Shown piece by piece: positions 46,936 through 58,740 of a DNA stretch of 64,000 nucleotides. Made by a program: the position numbers and the translations under genes. The DNA is taken from NCBI GenBank assembly GCA_001179505.1, contig CDMY01000336.1, positions 1 to 64,000 of the forward strand. Reading direction: 5' to 3'. Position 1 is the first letter of the stretch, and every line of letters begins with the position of its first letter. The DNA comes from Vitrella brassicaformis. Its lineage: Eukaryota > Sar > Vitrellaceae. A model generated the notes under the pieces. It was not told the origin of the DNA. It ran no database searches and saw only the letters and a program-made list of their open reading frames with translations.

Positions 46936-47461
46936 CTGCACATATTATATGGACGGCACAAGGATAGTCAATCAGATATGTGTTGTTGTGTTGCAATGAG
47001 TTGTTCTCCTGACTTGTGAGAGGCGCCCTCAAACCTGACGAATGAACCAATTTGGGCTCACCGGCTGCCTCCTTTTTGCGTGTTCGTGTCTCTATCTGTC
47101 GCCTGCCCACCCGCCTCTGTGTGGCCCGTCTGTCTTTGGGCGATGTGAGTACGGTGCCGTCTCCCTCCCTCGTTGTCCATCTCGAATAGCCATCGGCACG
47201 AGGGGGGCCTTCGACCCTGGCGAAGAGGTCTTTCTTCTGCTTCTTCTGAGGAGGAAAGAAGAAATGGGCGCGGCAGAATATCAAAAGAAAAATCCAAGCG
47301 AATATAAAATGCAGGCGGCGATTGAGGCCGCGTCGGCCTCCTGTGGCTCCACCAGACACACAGATGAAGGGAGACACAATGAATGAATGGATCATCACAC
47401 GGCAATACGCATCTCTGTGTTTGTGTGTGACCACCGCCTCCCAACTCACCGCTGACGGGCT

Positions 47462-48210
47462 TCACGGGAGTCGCATGGCCTGGCTCAGCTCCTGTATGAA
47501 CGCCATGTGCACCACGTCCGGCCGAACATAGCCCTGCCGCAGTCGGCGAAGGAGGACAGGCATATGGTGTGTATCCATACGTGTGTGTCTGTATGTGTGT
47601 TGCTTACGATTCGGACAGCGGCAATGCGGTCGACCTGTTGGCAGAGCTTGGGAGTGCTCCTCTTCTCGTCATCCTGACACATAACAAAAGAAGAGCAGAC
47701 ATGCACTTGGCACATCACCCCAGTTCCTGTGTGTGTCGATGTGCCTTCTTCTCACCTTGTGCATGGCGCCACTCGATGACGGCCTCGTTGCTAGCAGCTG
47801 GTTCTCATCATCAGAGTCTGACGATGACGGTGGCTGGGGGCTGCGGGTCTGACCGTCCGGTAGCTGCTGATGTCCCCTCCCTCCCTCTAGCACCCGAAAT
47901 CCTTGAATGTTGAAATAGTGGTTGCGGCGCATGTCGGGTGGCTGGCCCGCTCGACCTTCAAGCGCAGCCCCCGAAAATCCCAGCTCTCCCTTACGCGGCG
48001 CACCTCGGCGCTGACGTGCCCCAGCACGAAAGGGTCCCGCCAGCACGAGGAAGGCCTGGGAGTCGCTGGTGATGATGTGGGCTTTCAGGCCCTTGAAGGC
48101 GGCGGCCTTGTGGAAGGAGGCGTGGAGGGCGGCAGGGCAGGAGTCCTCGTCGTTCATGCCGGACGACGGCATCCCTGAGGAACGAGTCACGTTGTCGTCG
48201 TTGTCAGACG
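47462..48210 (-). CDS. Array copy 2: exon with compensating deletions plus two terminal exons
   Basis: The core exon 48210-47756 matches copy 1 but lacks 14 nt (near 48012-48022) and, about 60 bp further along the exon, 16 nt (near 47948). Together they remove 30 nt, so the frame is kept overall, while about 25 residues between them are read in a shifted frame (GARQRRGAPRKGEL in place of YYVKAEVRRLRESW). After it, exons 47673-47608 (DDEKRSTPKLCQQVDRIAAV) and 47533-47462 (GYVRPDVVHMAFIQELSQAM, stop TGA) join in phase, giving a plausible gene end. Function unknown. Confidence 0.45.
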
Positions 48211-49006
48211 CTGCACATATTATATGGACAGCACAAGGACATTCAATCAGATATGTGTTGTTGTGTTGCAATGAGTTGTTCTCCTGACTCTCGAGAGGCG
48301 CAGCGGGTGGTGGCTCAACAGCCATGGGCGACCGAGAGGCTCCCAACATCGACACACCTGGCGTACCACACACCGCACACCACACACCCGCATGCACGAG
48401 AGTGCAATGCATGCCGCGCCCTTCAATATCTTCCTACGCTTCTCCTGGTTGACGGCAGGTGGACGGTGATGGATGGGGGCCTGCAACACACACACATACA
48501 CATGCACATGCACATACACGCACACACACACACCCACACACAAGTGACCGACCTGGAGGCACCGCTCCGATGGCCCTGCAGTGCAGCACACACAACAAGT
48601 GGAGACAACAATCATGGTTGCAGGTCGGTTTGTCGGTGTCTGGTCGGTTTGTTTGATGTGACCTGAGCATCTTGAAGAGAAGTCAGTCGACGTCGCAGCT
48701 GCCTGTTGAGCCCTCGGCCTTCCGCTCCCGCTTTCTTCCAGCCGTCTCACACTGAGTCTCCTTCTCTGCACCACACAAACAAACAAACAAACAAACACAG
48801 TTTGGCCTCACTGTTCCTCCATCCCTCCATCCGCCCGTGCCACGCTGCCCGTCTTTTTTCAGCCCTTCTGACCTTCCTCTTCCAGTAGCCGGCCCTCAGT
48901 GTGTGCCTGCAGTCACTCATTGACGAGCAAGTCACGTATCAGAGGAGCAGACATGCACTTGGCGCACCACCCAGTTCTTGTGTGTGTCGATGTGCCTTCT
49001 TCTCAC

Positions 49007-49457
49007 CTTCTGCACGAGGCCTCCCGCTGACGGCCTCGTTGCTAGCAGCTGGTTCTCATCATCAGACGATGACGGTGGCTGGCGGCTGCGGGTCTGACCG
49101 TCCTTGCTCGCTGAGGGGCCACCGTCGTCGATCTCGGGCGGCATGGCGATCTCCGGTAGCTGCTGTCCCCTCCCCCCCTCCAGCACCCGAAATCCTTCAA
49201 TGTCGACGTAATGGTTGTGGCGCATGTCGGGTGGCTGGCCCGCCCTCTTCCTCGCCCGCTCGACCTTCAAGCGCAGCTTTAAAAAATCCCAGCTCTCCCT
49301 TACGCGGCGCACCTCGGCGCTGACGTGCCCCAGCACGAAAGGGTCCCGCCAGCACGAGGAAGGCCTGGGAGTCGCTGGTGATGATGTGGGCTTTCAGGCC
49401 CTTGAAGGCGGCGGCCTTGTGGAAGGCGGCGTGGAGGGCGGCAGGGCAGGAGTCCTC
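49007..49457 (-). pseudogene. Array copy 3: frameshifted exon running into a gap
   Basis: This copy shares the 14-nt deletion of copy 2 but not the 16-nt one. The frame of SCPAALHAAFHKAAAF therefore shifts and stops early, while the continuation (VRESWDFLKLRLKVERARKR, NHYVDIEGFRVLEGG) is open only in another frame. The 5' end of the exon lies in the N gap. As written it cannot encode the full domain. Confidence 0.6.
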
Positions 49458-49757
49458 NNNNNNNNNNNNNNNNNNNNNNNNNNNNNNNNNNNNNNNNNNN
49501 NNNNNNNNNNNNNNNNNNNNNNNNNNNNNNNNNNNNNNNNNNNNNNNNNNNNNNNNNNNNNNNNNNNNNNNNNNNNNNNNNNNNNNNNNNNNNNNNNNNN
49601 NNNNNNNNNNNNNNNNNNNNNNNNNNNNNNNNNNNNNNNNNNNNNNNNNNNNNNNNNNNNNNNNNNNNNNNNNNNNNNNNNNNNNNNNNNNNNNNNNNNN
49701 NNNNNNNNNNNNNNNNNNNNNNNNNNNNNNNNNNNNNNNNNNNNNNNNNNNNNNNNN
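49458..49757. other. Assembly gap (300 N) inside the tandem array
   Basis: A run of exactly 300 N lies between array copies 3 and 4. Repeats this similar often collapse in assembly, so the true copy number may be higher. Confidence 0.99.
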
Positions 49758-50197
49758 TCCGATGGCCCTGCAGTGCAGCACACACAACAAGTGGAGACAA
49801 CAATCATGGTTGCAGGTCGGTTTGTCGGTGTCTGGTCGGTTTGTTTGATGTGACCTGAGCATCTTGAAGAGAAGTCAGTCGACGTCGCAGCTGCCTGTTG
49901 AGCCCTCGGCCTTCCGCTGCCGCTTTCTCCCAGCCGTCTCACACTGAGTCTCCTTCTCTGCACCACACAAACAAACAAACAAACAAACAAAGTTTGGCCT
50001 CACTGTTCCTCCATCCCTCCATCCGCCCGTGCCACGCTGCCCGTCTTTTCCAGCCCTTCTGACCTTCCTCTTCCAGTAGCCGGCCCTCAGTGTGTGCCTG
50101 CAGTCACTCATTGGCGAGCAAGTCACGTATCAGAGGAGCAGACATGCACTTGGCGCACCACCCAGTTCTTGTGTGTGTCGATGTGCCTTCTTCTCAC

Positions 50198-50671
50198 CTT
50201 CTGCACGAGGCCTCCCGCTGACGGCCTCGTTGCTAGCAGCTGGTTCTCATCATCAGACGAAGACGGTGGCTGGCGGCTGCGGGTCTGACCGTCCTTGCGC
50301 ACTGGGAGGGCATGGCGATCTCCGGTAGCTGCTGATGTCCCCTCCCTCCCTCCCTCTAGCACCCGAAACCCTTCAATGTCGACGTAGTGGTTGTGTCGCA
50401 TGTCGGGTGGCTGGCCCGCCCTCTTCCTCGCCCGCTTGACCTTCAACCGCAGCCCCCGAAAATCCCAGCTCTCCCGTTGGCGGCGCACCTCGGCTTGGAC
50501 GTAGTATTTGCCCCCTCCCGCAACACGAAAGGGCCCCGCGAGCACGCGGAAGGCCTGGGAGTCGCTGGTGATGATGTGCGCTTTCAGGCCCTTGAAAGCG
50601 GCGGCCTTGTGGAAGGCGGCGTGGAGGGCGGCAGGGCAGGAGTCCTCGTCGTGCATGCCGGACGACGGCAT
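50198..50671 (-). CDS. Array copy 4: intact exon of unknown conserved domain
   Basis: This is the most upstream copy in transcription direction. From an ATG at 50671 (MPSSGMHDEDSC) it encodes the whole core without deletions (YYVQAEVRRQRESWDFRGLR, RHNHYVDIEGFRVLEGG) and ends at a GTGAGAAG donor. Its 5' flank differs from the other copies (no NDDNVTRSSG lead), so it may be the founding copy or a first exon. Function unknown. Confidence 0.5.
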
Positions 50672-50700
50672 GCGTGAGGACAGAGACGCGTTGTCGTCTC

Positions 50701-51419
50701 GTCTTCAGGCGAGAATTCGCTCTCAATAACTTAAAAGTTACCCAGGAAGTGGCATATTCAGTACTGAAAGATGAAGGGTGCTGAAGACAACGTAAGGAAC
50801 AGCCACCATGTGAGCCCATCGATGGGCACACCAGGTCCTCTCTTCCTGACAGTGTTTTGCCCCGACGTACCTCACTTTGCGCCACACCGCTGTCATCCCC
50901 GCACGTCCAGGGCGCTTCGTCACACTGCGTGCCCCGGGTCAGGGGCGGTCAGCTGGACTCCTCCTCTTCTTGAAACAAGCTTTGAAATGGCGAGTAGTGG
51001 GGGCTGCGTGGGCCTCGGGCAGGTGGCGCCCGACCACTCCCGCCGAAAGGTGAGAAGAAAGGGAGGAGCGACGAGGCGAGCAGTGAGAAATGAGAAGAGG
51101 TGGCTGGAAAGTGTCGGTTTCATCTTTCAAGAATCGTCTCGTGTAAATTCTCGTTGCGATTTCTCGCCGCAAGCTAGCGGCTTGTTGCCGCGCCACGCCG
51201 AATCGTCTTTTCGTGCACCCGGTTCAATGCATTGTCCCAAATCCACACTGACCGCACTCTGCCTGCCTGAGTCTGTCAACTTATGGACGAGCAACACGCG
51301 GACAGCCAGCTCGATATTGACCGTTCCCGGACGGACAACAGTCTCTCAATGATCCATGATCGAACATAGCGCGCGCGACGCAATCCTGTACACACGCACC
51401 CGCCCCTTTCTCTCGTCTC
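50701..51419. other. Spacer between the array and the ING gene; no supported gene
   Basis: A plus-strand frame is open from 50771 to 51352 but its composition is not protein-like and it has no recognisable domain. The region may hold the promoter or 5' exons of the array gene and the 3' flank of the ING gene. Confidence 0.45.
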
Positions 51420-53198
51420 TCACTCACTCCCAGCTGGTGGTGGCGCCTCAGCCGCCATGGCCTCTCCATCTTTGTCTTTGGGCTCCTCACTCATCGGCAC
51501 AACGTCCACATCCACATCTACATCCATCTCTGCAGGCTCCTCCTCTGGCTTGGGCTGCACGCCGTCCGTGCCCGCCCCGGGGGGCTGCTGCTGTGGCTGT
51601 GGCTGTGGCTGTTGCTGCTGTTGTTGGGTCTGCTGCGAATCGAGCTGGTAGGGCGGCGCCTTGGCGGCCTCGAGGCGCTTCAGGGCGGCCTCCCACTTGT
51701 CCTTGTACGCTGGATCCTTGGTGCAGCCGGGGCAATACCTGCACAGCACACATACACAAGGTGAATGGATGAAGGAGGACTGTCCTCTACGGTTTGGTGT
51801 GCGGCTGGGCTACCACTGGGAGTTCTCGTCGGGTGCGACCTCCACCCCAACACACGAGAAGTGAAACCACTCACCAAACTTACACTGACGACACACACAC
51901 GCACAAGGACACAGTCTACTCCTGCTGTGAGGCTGCTGTGTGTGTGTGTGTGTGTGGCTTGACGCACGTCGACTTTCTCGCACTGGATCATGTTGCCCTC
52001 AGACGGCTGCACACACACACGGACGTTACTTGATCGGTCTTGAATGTCTTCGATGTTCTTGTCACCTTTTGGCAGAAGCAGTATAGCGGCTCTGGCTGTG
52101 CGGCGCCACCCGACCTCTGGTCCCCCTCACCGGCCCTAAACAGAAACCCCCAACACACCCGCACGGCCAGACAAAAAAAGTTCAGAACGTGCCGGCGGCC
52201 TGTGTAAGTCGATGTGCTTACGGTTGTGGCGGCAGGGCCCTCCCTCCCTTGTGGTCACCACCCCTTCTGCTCCACCGATGCCCCCTCTCCCTGTCCCTCT
52301 CGTGGCGGTCATCCCCATCCCTGTCGTGTTTGTCCCTCTTTTTCCTCCTGTGCAGCCGTCCCGGCTCGCCGTGGTGTCGATGATAGCGTCGCTCCATGGC
52401 ACCGCCCATAGCTGGGGGAATCAAGCCTTCAAGAGGGGAGACCCATGCGCCCGCCCGCCCCGCCAACCTACCTTGCTTCCTACCTTCCTGCCTCACTGCC
52501 TCAATAGCTGCCTGACTGGCTGGCTGGCTGGCTGGCTGGATGCTTGCATGCACACATGCATTGTGTGGGATGAGTCACCTTGGCCGTCGCCATAGGGATG
52601 AAGATTCATGCGGGCGTTCAGGTCGCGAACTCTCCTCGTTAACTGAGAAGAAGAACGGCAAGCGGACACACACACACACACACACACAGGGTGTTGTGTT
52701 GTGTGTTCTGCGAGAGCCTGCGCTGCGTGAGTGTGTGGTTGCATCCCTTCGTACCTCGTCGAGCAGCCCATGGATGATGTACAGCCTCTGGCGTTGGTAG
52801 TTGTTGATGCGTGTCTTCATCTGCTCCAGCTCCTCGAGCTGCTCTATGTCGTCGCGTCGGTAGTCGCCGAACTCCACGTCACGCCCAGCCGCCTTGACGG
52901 CCTGGAACCGCCGGAGGTGCTCATCCCACACCTCCCTCTGCCTCCGCTCACACGCCTCCAGCTCCTCGTGAAGCCGACGGTCCGTGTCGATGACAGTCGA
53001 TATCGACTCGGGGTTGATGAAGGGGAACTGACCCAGATCCGTCAGGATGCCAATCAACTCACTGCTCGCCATGGCTGCTGGGTGGGATGCTGCAGCGGTG
53101 GCATCGGCGGCTCCTGTGGGCGATTCCTGCTTTGGGACGCCAGATGCACTCGTGGCAGCGAGTGAGGTGATCTCGACGAGCGGCTGCGATGCTGCCAT
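51420..53198 (-). CDS. ING: ING-family PHD-finger protein (histone H3K4me3 reader type)
   Basis: Seven exons (53198-52755, 52642-52579, 52411-52222, 52135-52066, 52006-51968, 51884-51814, 51738-51420) sum to 1197 nt, giving 398 residues. The N-terminal part has the long helices of an ING domain (LGQFPFINPESIST, RRLHEELEACERRQREVW, DIEQLEELEQMKTRINNYQR). A basic His/Arg-rich linker follows (RRKKRDKHDRDGDDRHERDR). The PHD finger is complete across exon joins: YCFCQK, MIQCEKVDC, GEWFHFSCVG, WYCPGC, with C4HC3 ligands and the EWFHFSC signature of ING proteins. ING proteins bring HAT or HDAC complexes to H3K4me3 nucleosomes. Unlike most ING proteins, about 100 Gln/Pro/acidic residues follow the PHD. 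The start is 122 bp from a divergent gene. Confidence 0.9.
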
Positions 53199-53319
53199 GA
53201 CCTCAAATTCTGGAATGAAAGCTCGCAAATGTGATCGGCGAACGGAGGCAAGCCAAATCGCGTGTTCGTGGGCTCACGGGAAGGAGCGGAGGGTGCTTTG
53301 CAGTGATCTCGTTGTCGCC

Positions 53320-56157
53320 ATGTCGAGTTCGGATCAAGGGGAGAGCTGGGCCAATTTTGGTGAGTGCAGCAGGGAAGCAGAGAGGCCGTGACTTACGTGA
53401 CGGGACAGTCTTGCATGCACAAGGAAGAGGCAGGCAGATCTATATGCCTCCCGCACCCCTCCTCCCTACACGTCGTCTCCCTTCGCTTGCCCTGCTTCTC
53501 TGATGACAGATGCCTGGAATGAGTTTCAGTCTGCACCAGACTCAGCTGCTGCAGCCAAACCGGCAACTGATGACCAAAGCTGTAAGCACAGCACGATATT
53601 GCCGCAGACCAGTTTGGTTCCTTCTCTCTCTCATCGTTTTCTCTAATGTGCGCACACAGGGCCGCAGACGACCTCGCGAGAGGTGGCGAGACAGCCAACA
53701 GTGGACACTGTCCCGTCGCAGAGCGACGACCCATTCAAGCAGCCCGCGAGCGAAACCATTGAGCCATTCGCTGACAGGGAGGAGCATCCGAAAGGGGAGG
53801 GTTCAGGGGACGAGGGCGAGGCGCCTCCGAGCGGCCTGCTGGGTGACTTCGAGAGGGCATGGAGGCCGGAGCAGACGCGGATTGACAAGTTCTCGGGCCT
53901 CATTGTCTTCTCAGACAACGAACTGGGTCGGCCAGCAAGAGAGGTGTCAGTATCACATTTCATTCACTCACTCGCCGTCATGTACATGTGATGGCGCGTG
54001 TGCATGTGCATGCGCAGACGTGCTCGGAGGCAAGAAGGGTGAAGGTGGTTCCCAGGAGGCAGTACCTCCTTCCACAGCCTCTGCGCCCCCGTCGCGGCCG
54101 CCCCCTCCCCCTGCGACCACTCAAGGCTTCTCGCTGCGCAACGCCCTCGTCAACGACGCCGCCTCGCCGAGTGCGCCGCTCGTCGAGACTGAGGATGACA
54201 ACCCATGCGCTGAGATACTCAAAGACGAGGAGCCGCAGAAGGTGGGCAAAAGGGGGGCTGCGAGGATGAATGCGCTGGTGGATGGATGGATGTGAGGATG
54301 GTGGTCCGCCTTATTGTGGTGTGCGATGTGTGTGTAGGACTGGCGTGCGTCTCATGTGGGTGAGGACGGCATGTGTCGGCCGGCCGCTGCAGTGGACCCC
54401 AACGACCTCGAGGAGCACCAAAAGAAGACCATTTTCGTCATACACAAGGTATGTCAAACCGAACCCATAGCGCTCACCCAAGAGTCATGGAGAGTGAATG
54501 TCTGTCTGTGTGTCTGCGCGTTTACTTGTGTGTAGGGGGAGGAGACGCCCGTGAGCTGGTTCACCGACACGCCCCTGACCGACGTCAAGGAGGCCATTCT
54601 CTGCGCGTGTGACGCCATGATGGATGCGGGTCGGTCCGCAACACAACACAACACCACACACCTCATCGATTGACCCACACACACGCACGCACGACTCATT
54701 CACCATTGGTGCGGTGCAGGGTTCGTTTTGCGAGAGGTGCTGGGTACCAAAGAAGACGCGCCAGACGATGGTTCGCCCAGGAGGTCGCCGTACGTGTTGG
54801 GTGAGGATGCGTACCACTTTGAGGAGTTCGACCGGCTGGTGGACGGCAAGGTGTACCTGCTGGTGGAGGGGGAGGAGAGGAAAGACCTAGACAACATCAC
54901 CGGTAAGTCCAGAAAGGGAGGCAGGCAGTGTGCGCACGGTGACGTATGTGTTTCTCCCGTTGTGTGGTGTGTATGCAGGTGACCGCTGGCGTCGTTTGAA
55001 GGTGACGATCGAGCCAGTGCTGCACGTGGAGTCGCAAAAGGCCATCGACAGGATGAAAAGAGGTCGGTCAGTCCAGTCAGGGACGGCACAGCACACAGGC
55101 AGACCAGAGCACAGACAGAACAGATGTGTGGACACCATCTCTGTCTCACTCTCTCTCTAATAATATACACCTATCGACCGATCAGGGACGAATCTGCTGA
55201 AGCACACGCGCTACGGCTACCCGCACTTGCGTCAGTTCCAGCTCAGCAACGACATGAACAGACTGCACTGGTACTCGGGCGCCAAATCCAAGGCTGAGTC
55301 ACTCGGTGAGTGGCGGGGCCTTGGTCAGGGACAGGGCACGATTGGCGCCACTCTGGTTTGGTGCTGCACATCACATCACATCACATTGGCTGGCTGGGTG
55401 TCGCTGGTGCGCTGTGTATGTGCTATGTGCGTATCTATCAGTCACCATCGACGACATCAAGGAGCTGCGTCTGGGTCAGACGACGCAGACCTTCCTGCAC
55501 TACAAGCTGCCCCTACTCGAACACCTCTCATTCTCGGTCGGTCGGTGGGCCGGGCCGGACACCATGCATGGACGGCACCACAGCACGACGGCCGACACAC
55601 AGTCTGTGTGTGTGTGTGTATGTGTGTGTGGTGACTGGACGCCTGTATGGTGTGCAGGTAATGTACGGCCCACAGGCGTCCAAGACACTGGATCTGACGT
55701 GCAAGGACGAATTTGAGTTCGACCACTGGGTCACGGGACTCAAGGTACACACACACACTAACACTAACACACAGACAGACAGACAGACAGACACACAGAC
55801 AGACAGAGGCACAGACAGGGAGACAGACGCGGCATCCATCCATTCATCCATCCATCCATCCCGTTCATCCGCCAGGCGCTGATGTATCGCGCCAAGGGGA
55901 AGGAGATATCCAAGGAGCAGCTGCTGCAGCACTCGAGACGATTCAGGTGCGGCACAGCCTTGCATATACACGCCGTGTCGGCCAGCCATCATCCATGTGG
56001 ATGTGTGTGTGTAAATGTGTGTGCAGGCGTGCGTTAGAGAAGAACGAGGTCAGCATCAAACTCTCACAGCTGCCCGAAGTCAAGGAAAGGGTAAGTGGGT
56101 GGACTATCACACATCGCATCATAATACATCATCGGGGATAGATAAAGCCTGTACCTT

Positions 56158-56195
<38 letters not shown>

Positions 56196-57691
56196 CGTGT
56201 GTGTGTGTGTGTAGGGCCAGCTGACGCTTGACGAGTGCATCGAGATCGCATCCAACACACCTGACCAGCTCGAAAAGTACACATACGGCTGCCTGCATCC
56301 ATGCCATGACTGATATGACTGACACCCTTGTTGAGTTGACGAATGTGTGTGTCCGTGTGAACGTCAGGAAACTGGATCGCCTGTCTGACCGTCTGAAGAT
56401 CGTGCAAGGGCAGATATGCCGCATCGACCGCCACAGCGCCGGGCAGCCTGAGCTGGACATTTCCGTACTCGCCGGCGTGGTGCGCACGACACACACACAC
56501 ACGCACACACAGACACACAGCCACACACAACCAAGACACACATGCCCACCCATTCTTCATTTATCCGTCGTGTCGTCCGTGTGTGTGTCACTCACTCACT
56601 CACTCACTAATACGTGTACGTGTGTAGGGTCCTGCGTATGCGAGTGTGTACGAGGATGTGTCAGCGATGGAGGATGAGGAGATGGAGTCCTTCAGGATGA
56701 CGCAGCTCGCCGATGAGGTCACCAAACTGCTGCAGCAGGCGAGAAACGACCTCGTCGGTACGTTACCTTACCACTCACAAACACCACACCACACCAGACC
56801 AATCCAGACGAGGCAAATGTTTCTGTCCTCCTATCGGGTTTATGGTTCGTGAAGCGTTGCGAACGGCCAATGGCGGTGGCAACGGTGCCCCCCCTGCACA
56901 GCACCAGAGGGTGGGTGGAAGAGGCAAGCAGGACACAACCCAGTGGAGCATCTGCTCACGTTTGTGCGTTTGTGCACATGGTGCGTCAGGCCAATGAGAC
57001 CGACGCACTCACGGCCAACACAGATGGGGTAGGCTAGGCACCACTCCGTCAGCCAACCGACACCAACACCCACACACACACACACATTCACCCGTGCCCA
57101 TCGGCTGTGGTGTAGGATGAGGAGAGTGTGGGTGTTGGTTCGTCCCGCCCCTCGAGCAGCAGCGTCGACGGCCCCTCGTCGCCCACACGCCGGTCCGGCA
57201 GCAGCAGCGGCGTCAGTGCCAGCACCAAGGCGGTGACCAAGGCCCTCGACCAGCTGCTGTGGAAGGCTGAAGTCGACCTCGAGAACGTCGAGGACATGTA
57301 CGCCAGGTAGGTGTGGTGTGCAACCAACGCGCCCGATCATTAAGGCTGAGAAGATATATGTGCAAGAATGAGCGTGTGGCTGGCTGGACGGCAGGTACAT
57401 TGACAACCAGGCGTCGTCTGCGCCGGTGTTCTACCGGTCCCTGGTGGAGCTGCAGTCCACCATGAACCAGGGCATGCAGAGACTCGGAGATGACGTAAGT
57501 CAGACACACGCTCAGCTCACGCAGAGAGAGAAACCGACACACGGCTGCCGTGATGTGATGTGATGCTTGTGATGATTGGTGTGGCTGTTTCCTTTCCCGT
57601 TGACTGACAGATATCGAATGCGTTGACCACCTGGTTCGGCAGCAAGCCACAGGAGCCCCCACCCGACCAGAACCTGCCGCGGGTGTATTGA
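53320..57691 (+). CDS. PLC-type PH-domain protein, unknown function
   Basis: The first exons (53320-53359, 53510-53581, from 53659) join in phase to read MSSSDQGESWANFGDAWNEF, with short aromatic W-x-x-F motifs like those that bind endocytic adaptors. Pro-rich and acidic stretches follow (LLGDFERAWRPEQTRIDKFS). Exons 55187-55744 encode a PLC-type PH domain: RQFQLSNDMNRLHWYSG, TIDDIKELRLGQTTQTF, MYGPQASKTLDLTCKDEFEF and WVTGLKALMYR. Such domains usually bind phosphoinositides, but no PLC catalytic X/Y boxes follow. C-terminal exons are helical (RRALEKNEVSIKLSQLPEVK; KLDRLSDRLKIVQGQ; ALDQLLWKAEVDLENV), ending at TGA 57689-57691. A membrane-trafficking scaffold is a reasonable guess only. About 17 exons; not all edges were fixed. 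Confidence 0.7.
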
Positions 57692-58740
57692 TTATCTATC
57701 AATGGCTTGAGTCAGTGGATGGATGGCGCATCGCACGGCACGGCACGCTGTATCTTTCGCACCAACCCGCAGCCCTTTACTTATTTTCGTGCGTCTGTCT
57801 GTCGGTAATTTGCCAGCAAAGCTCATGTCTGCTGCCTTAGTTGCCGTCCGGCAGTTACTTTTGGTGTCGCGGATGGATGGAGTTCTTTTATGGCGTCCCT
57901 TTGGCTGGCTAAGTGCTGTAATGTGTTGTCTGTCTTGATCACATTCTTCATACCGTGCGGTGCGGTGCCGCCAGATGAGATGCAGCTCAGCTGAGAGAGT
58001 GAGGGTGAGAGAAAGTGCTCTGTCTGTCTGCCAGACAGAGACTAGACAGCCTGGGTCCGGCGGGTGGCCGGGCGCGGTGCACGTCACGTGGAACAAAGGA
58101 GGACCTTTCATGACCGACCAACAGTCATTTGTGTCCGTCCGGTGTTGTTGCAGTCAGTGTGTCCACGGCTACAGCCTGCACGACAAGGGAAGGAGTCGCA
58201 GCAAAACGCTGACCTGACTGACATACCCGACTCGACTCACTCACTCTTCGTGCGTCTGCCTGCGACCATGTCATGTGATGGGCTCTGTGTCGTGTCGTCT
58301 CCCACACATAAATCGACAACGACTCGGCTCGTTCATCGATTTATGTGCCGGAGAGGAGACGTACAGAAGTAATCACACGATGTGTCCTGGCTGAGACGAT
58401 GCAATGCAATGCCCCTTGCTACCGCAAACAAAAGAGCTCCACTGTTCGTGCGGGATCTGCCTCTGTCGCTGACTGCCCTGGCCGGTGCCGCATCTCAACC
58501 TGGCAGAGTGGGATGTGACGACGTTCAGAGCAGCCACTCGAAGGCCTATCTATACCGACATCGAACGAAAGAAGCCCACACCGGTCGGTCGACAGAGAGA
58601 TAAACGGATGGACCAACACAACACATGCTTACCGAAAATGCGAAACTGTACACTCACTCACTGACTGCACAACCCTTGGCACATGACATGCAACGCAACT
58701 CCACCTGGGCTCGGCCAGCTCAGTTACGTCACTCAGTCAG
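57692..58740. other. Convergent intergenic spacer; no gene seen
   Basis: About 1 kb between the stops of the PH-domain gene and PPCDC. No reading frame has support on either strand. Composition is less repeat-rich than most spacers here. Confidence 0.6.

Larger units (their letters stand above)
46187..50700 (-). repeat. Tandem array of four exon-bearing units (~1.2-1.3 kb each)
   Basis: Four head-to-tail units share an exon and its flanking intron. The shared exon core occurs at 46469-46935 (copy 1), 47756-48210 (copy 2), 49007 into the N gap (copy 3) and 50198-50671 (copy 4). Offsets between equivalent points are about 1303, about 1309 and about 1175 bp. Intron sequence such as CAGATATGTGTTGTTGTG is shared between units 1 and 2. 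A longer block (about 48566-48960) is almost identical to 49758-50150, including a CAAA run and CTCC tracts, with the 300-N gap falling in its repeat. Whether this is one gene with repeated exons or several paralogues cannot be settled by reading. Confidence 0.85.
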
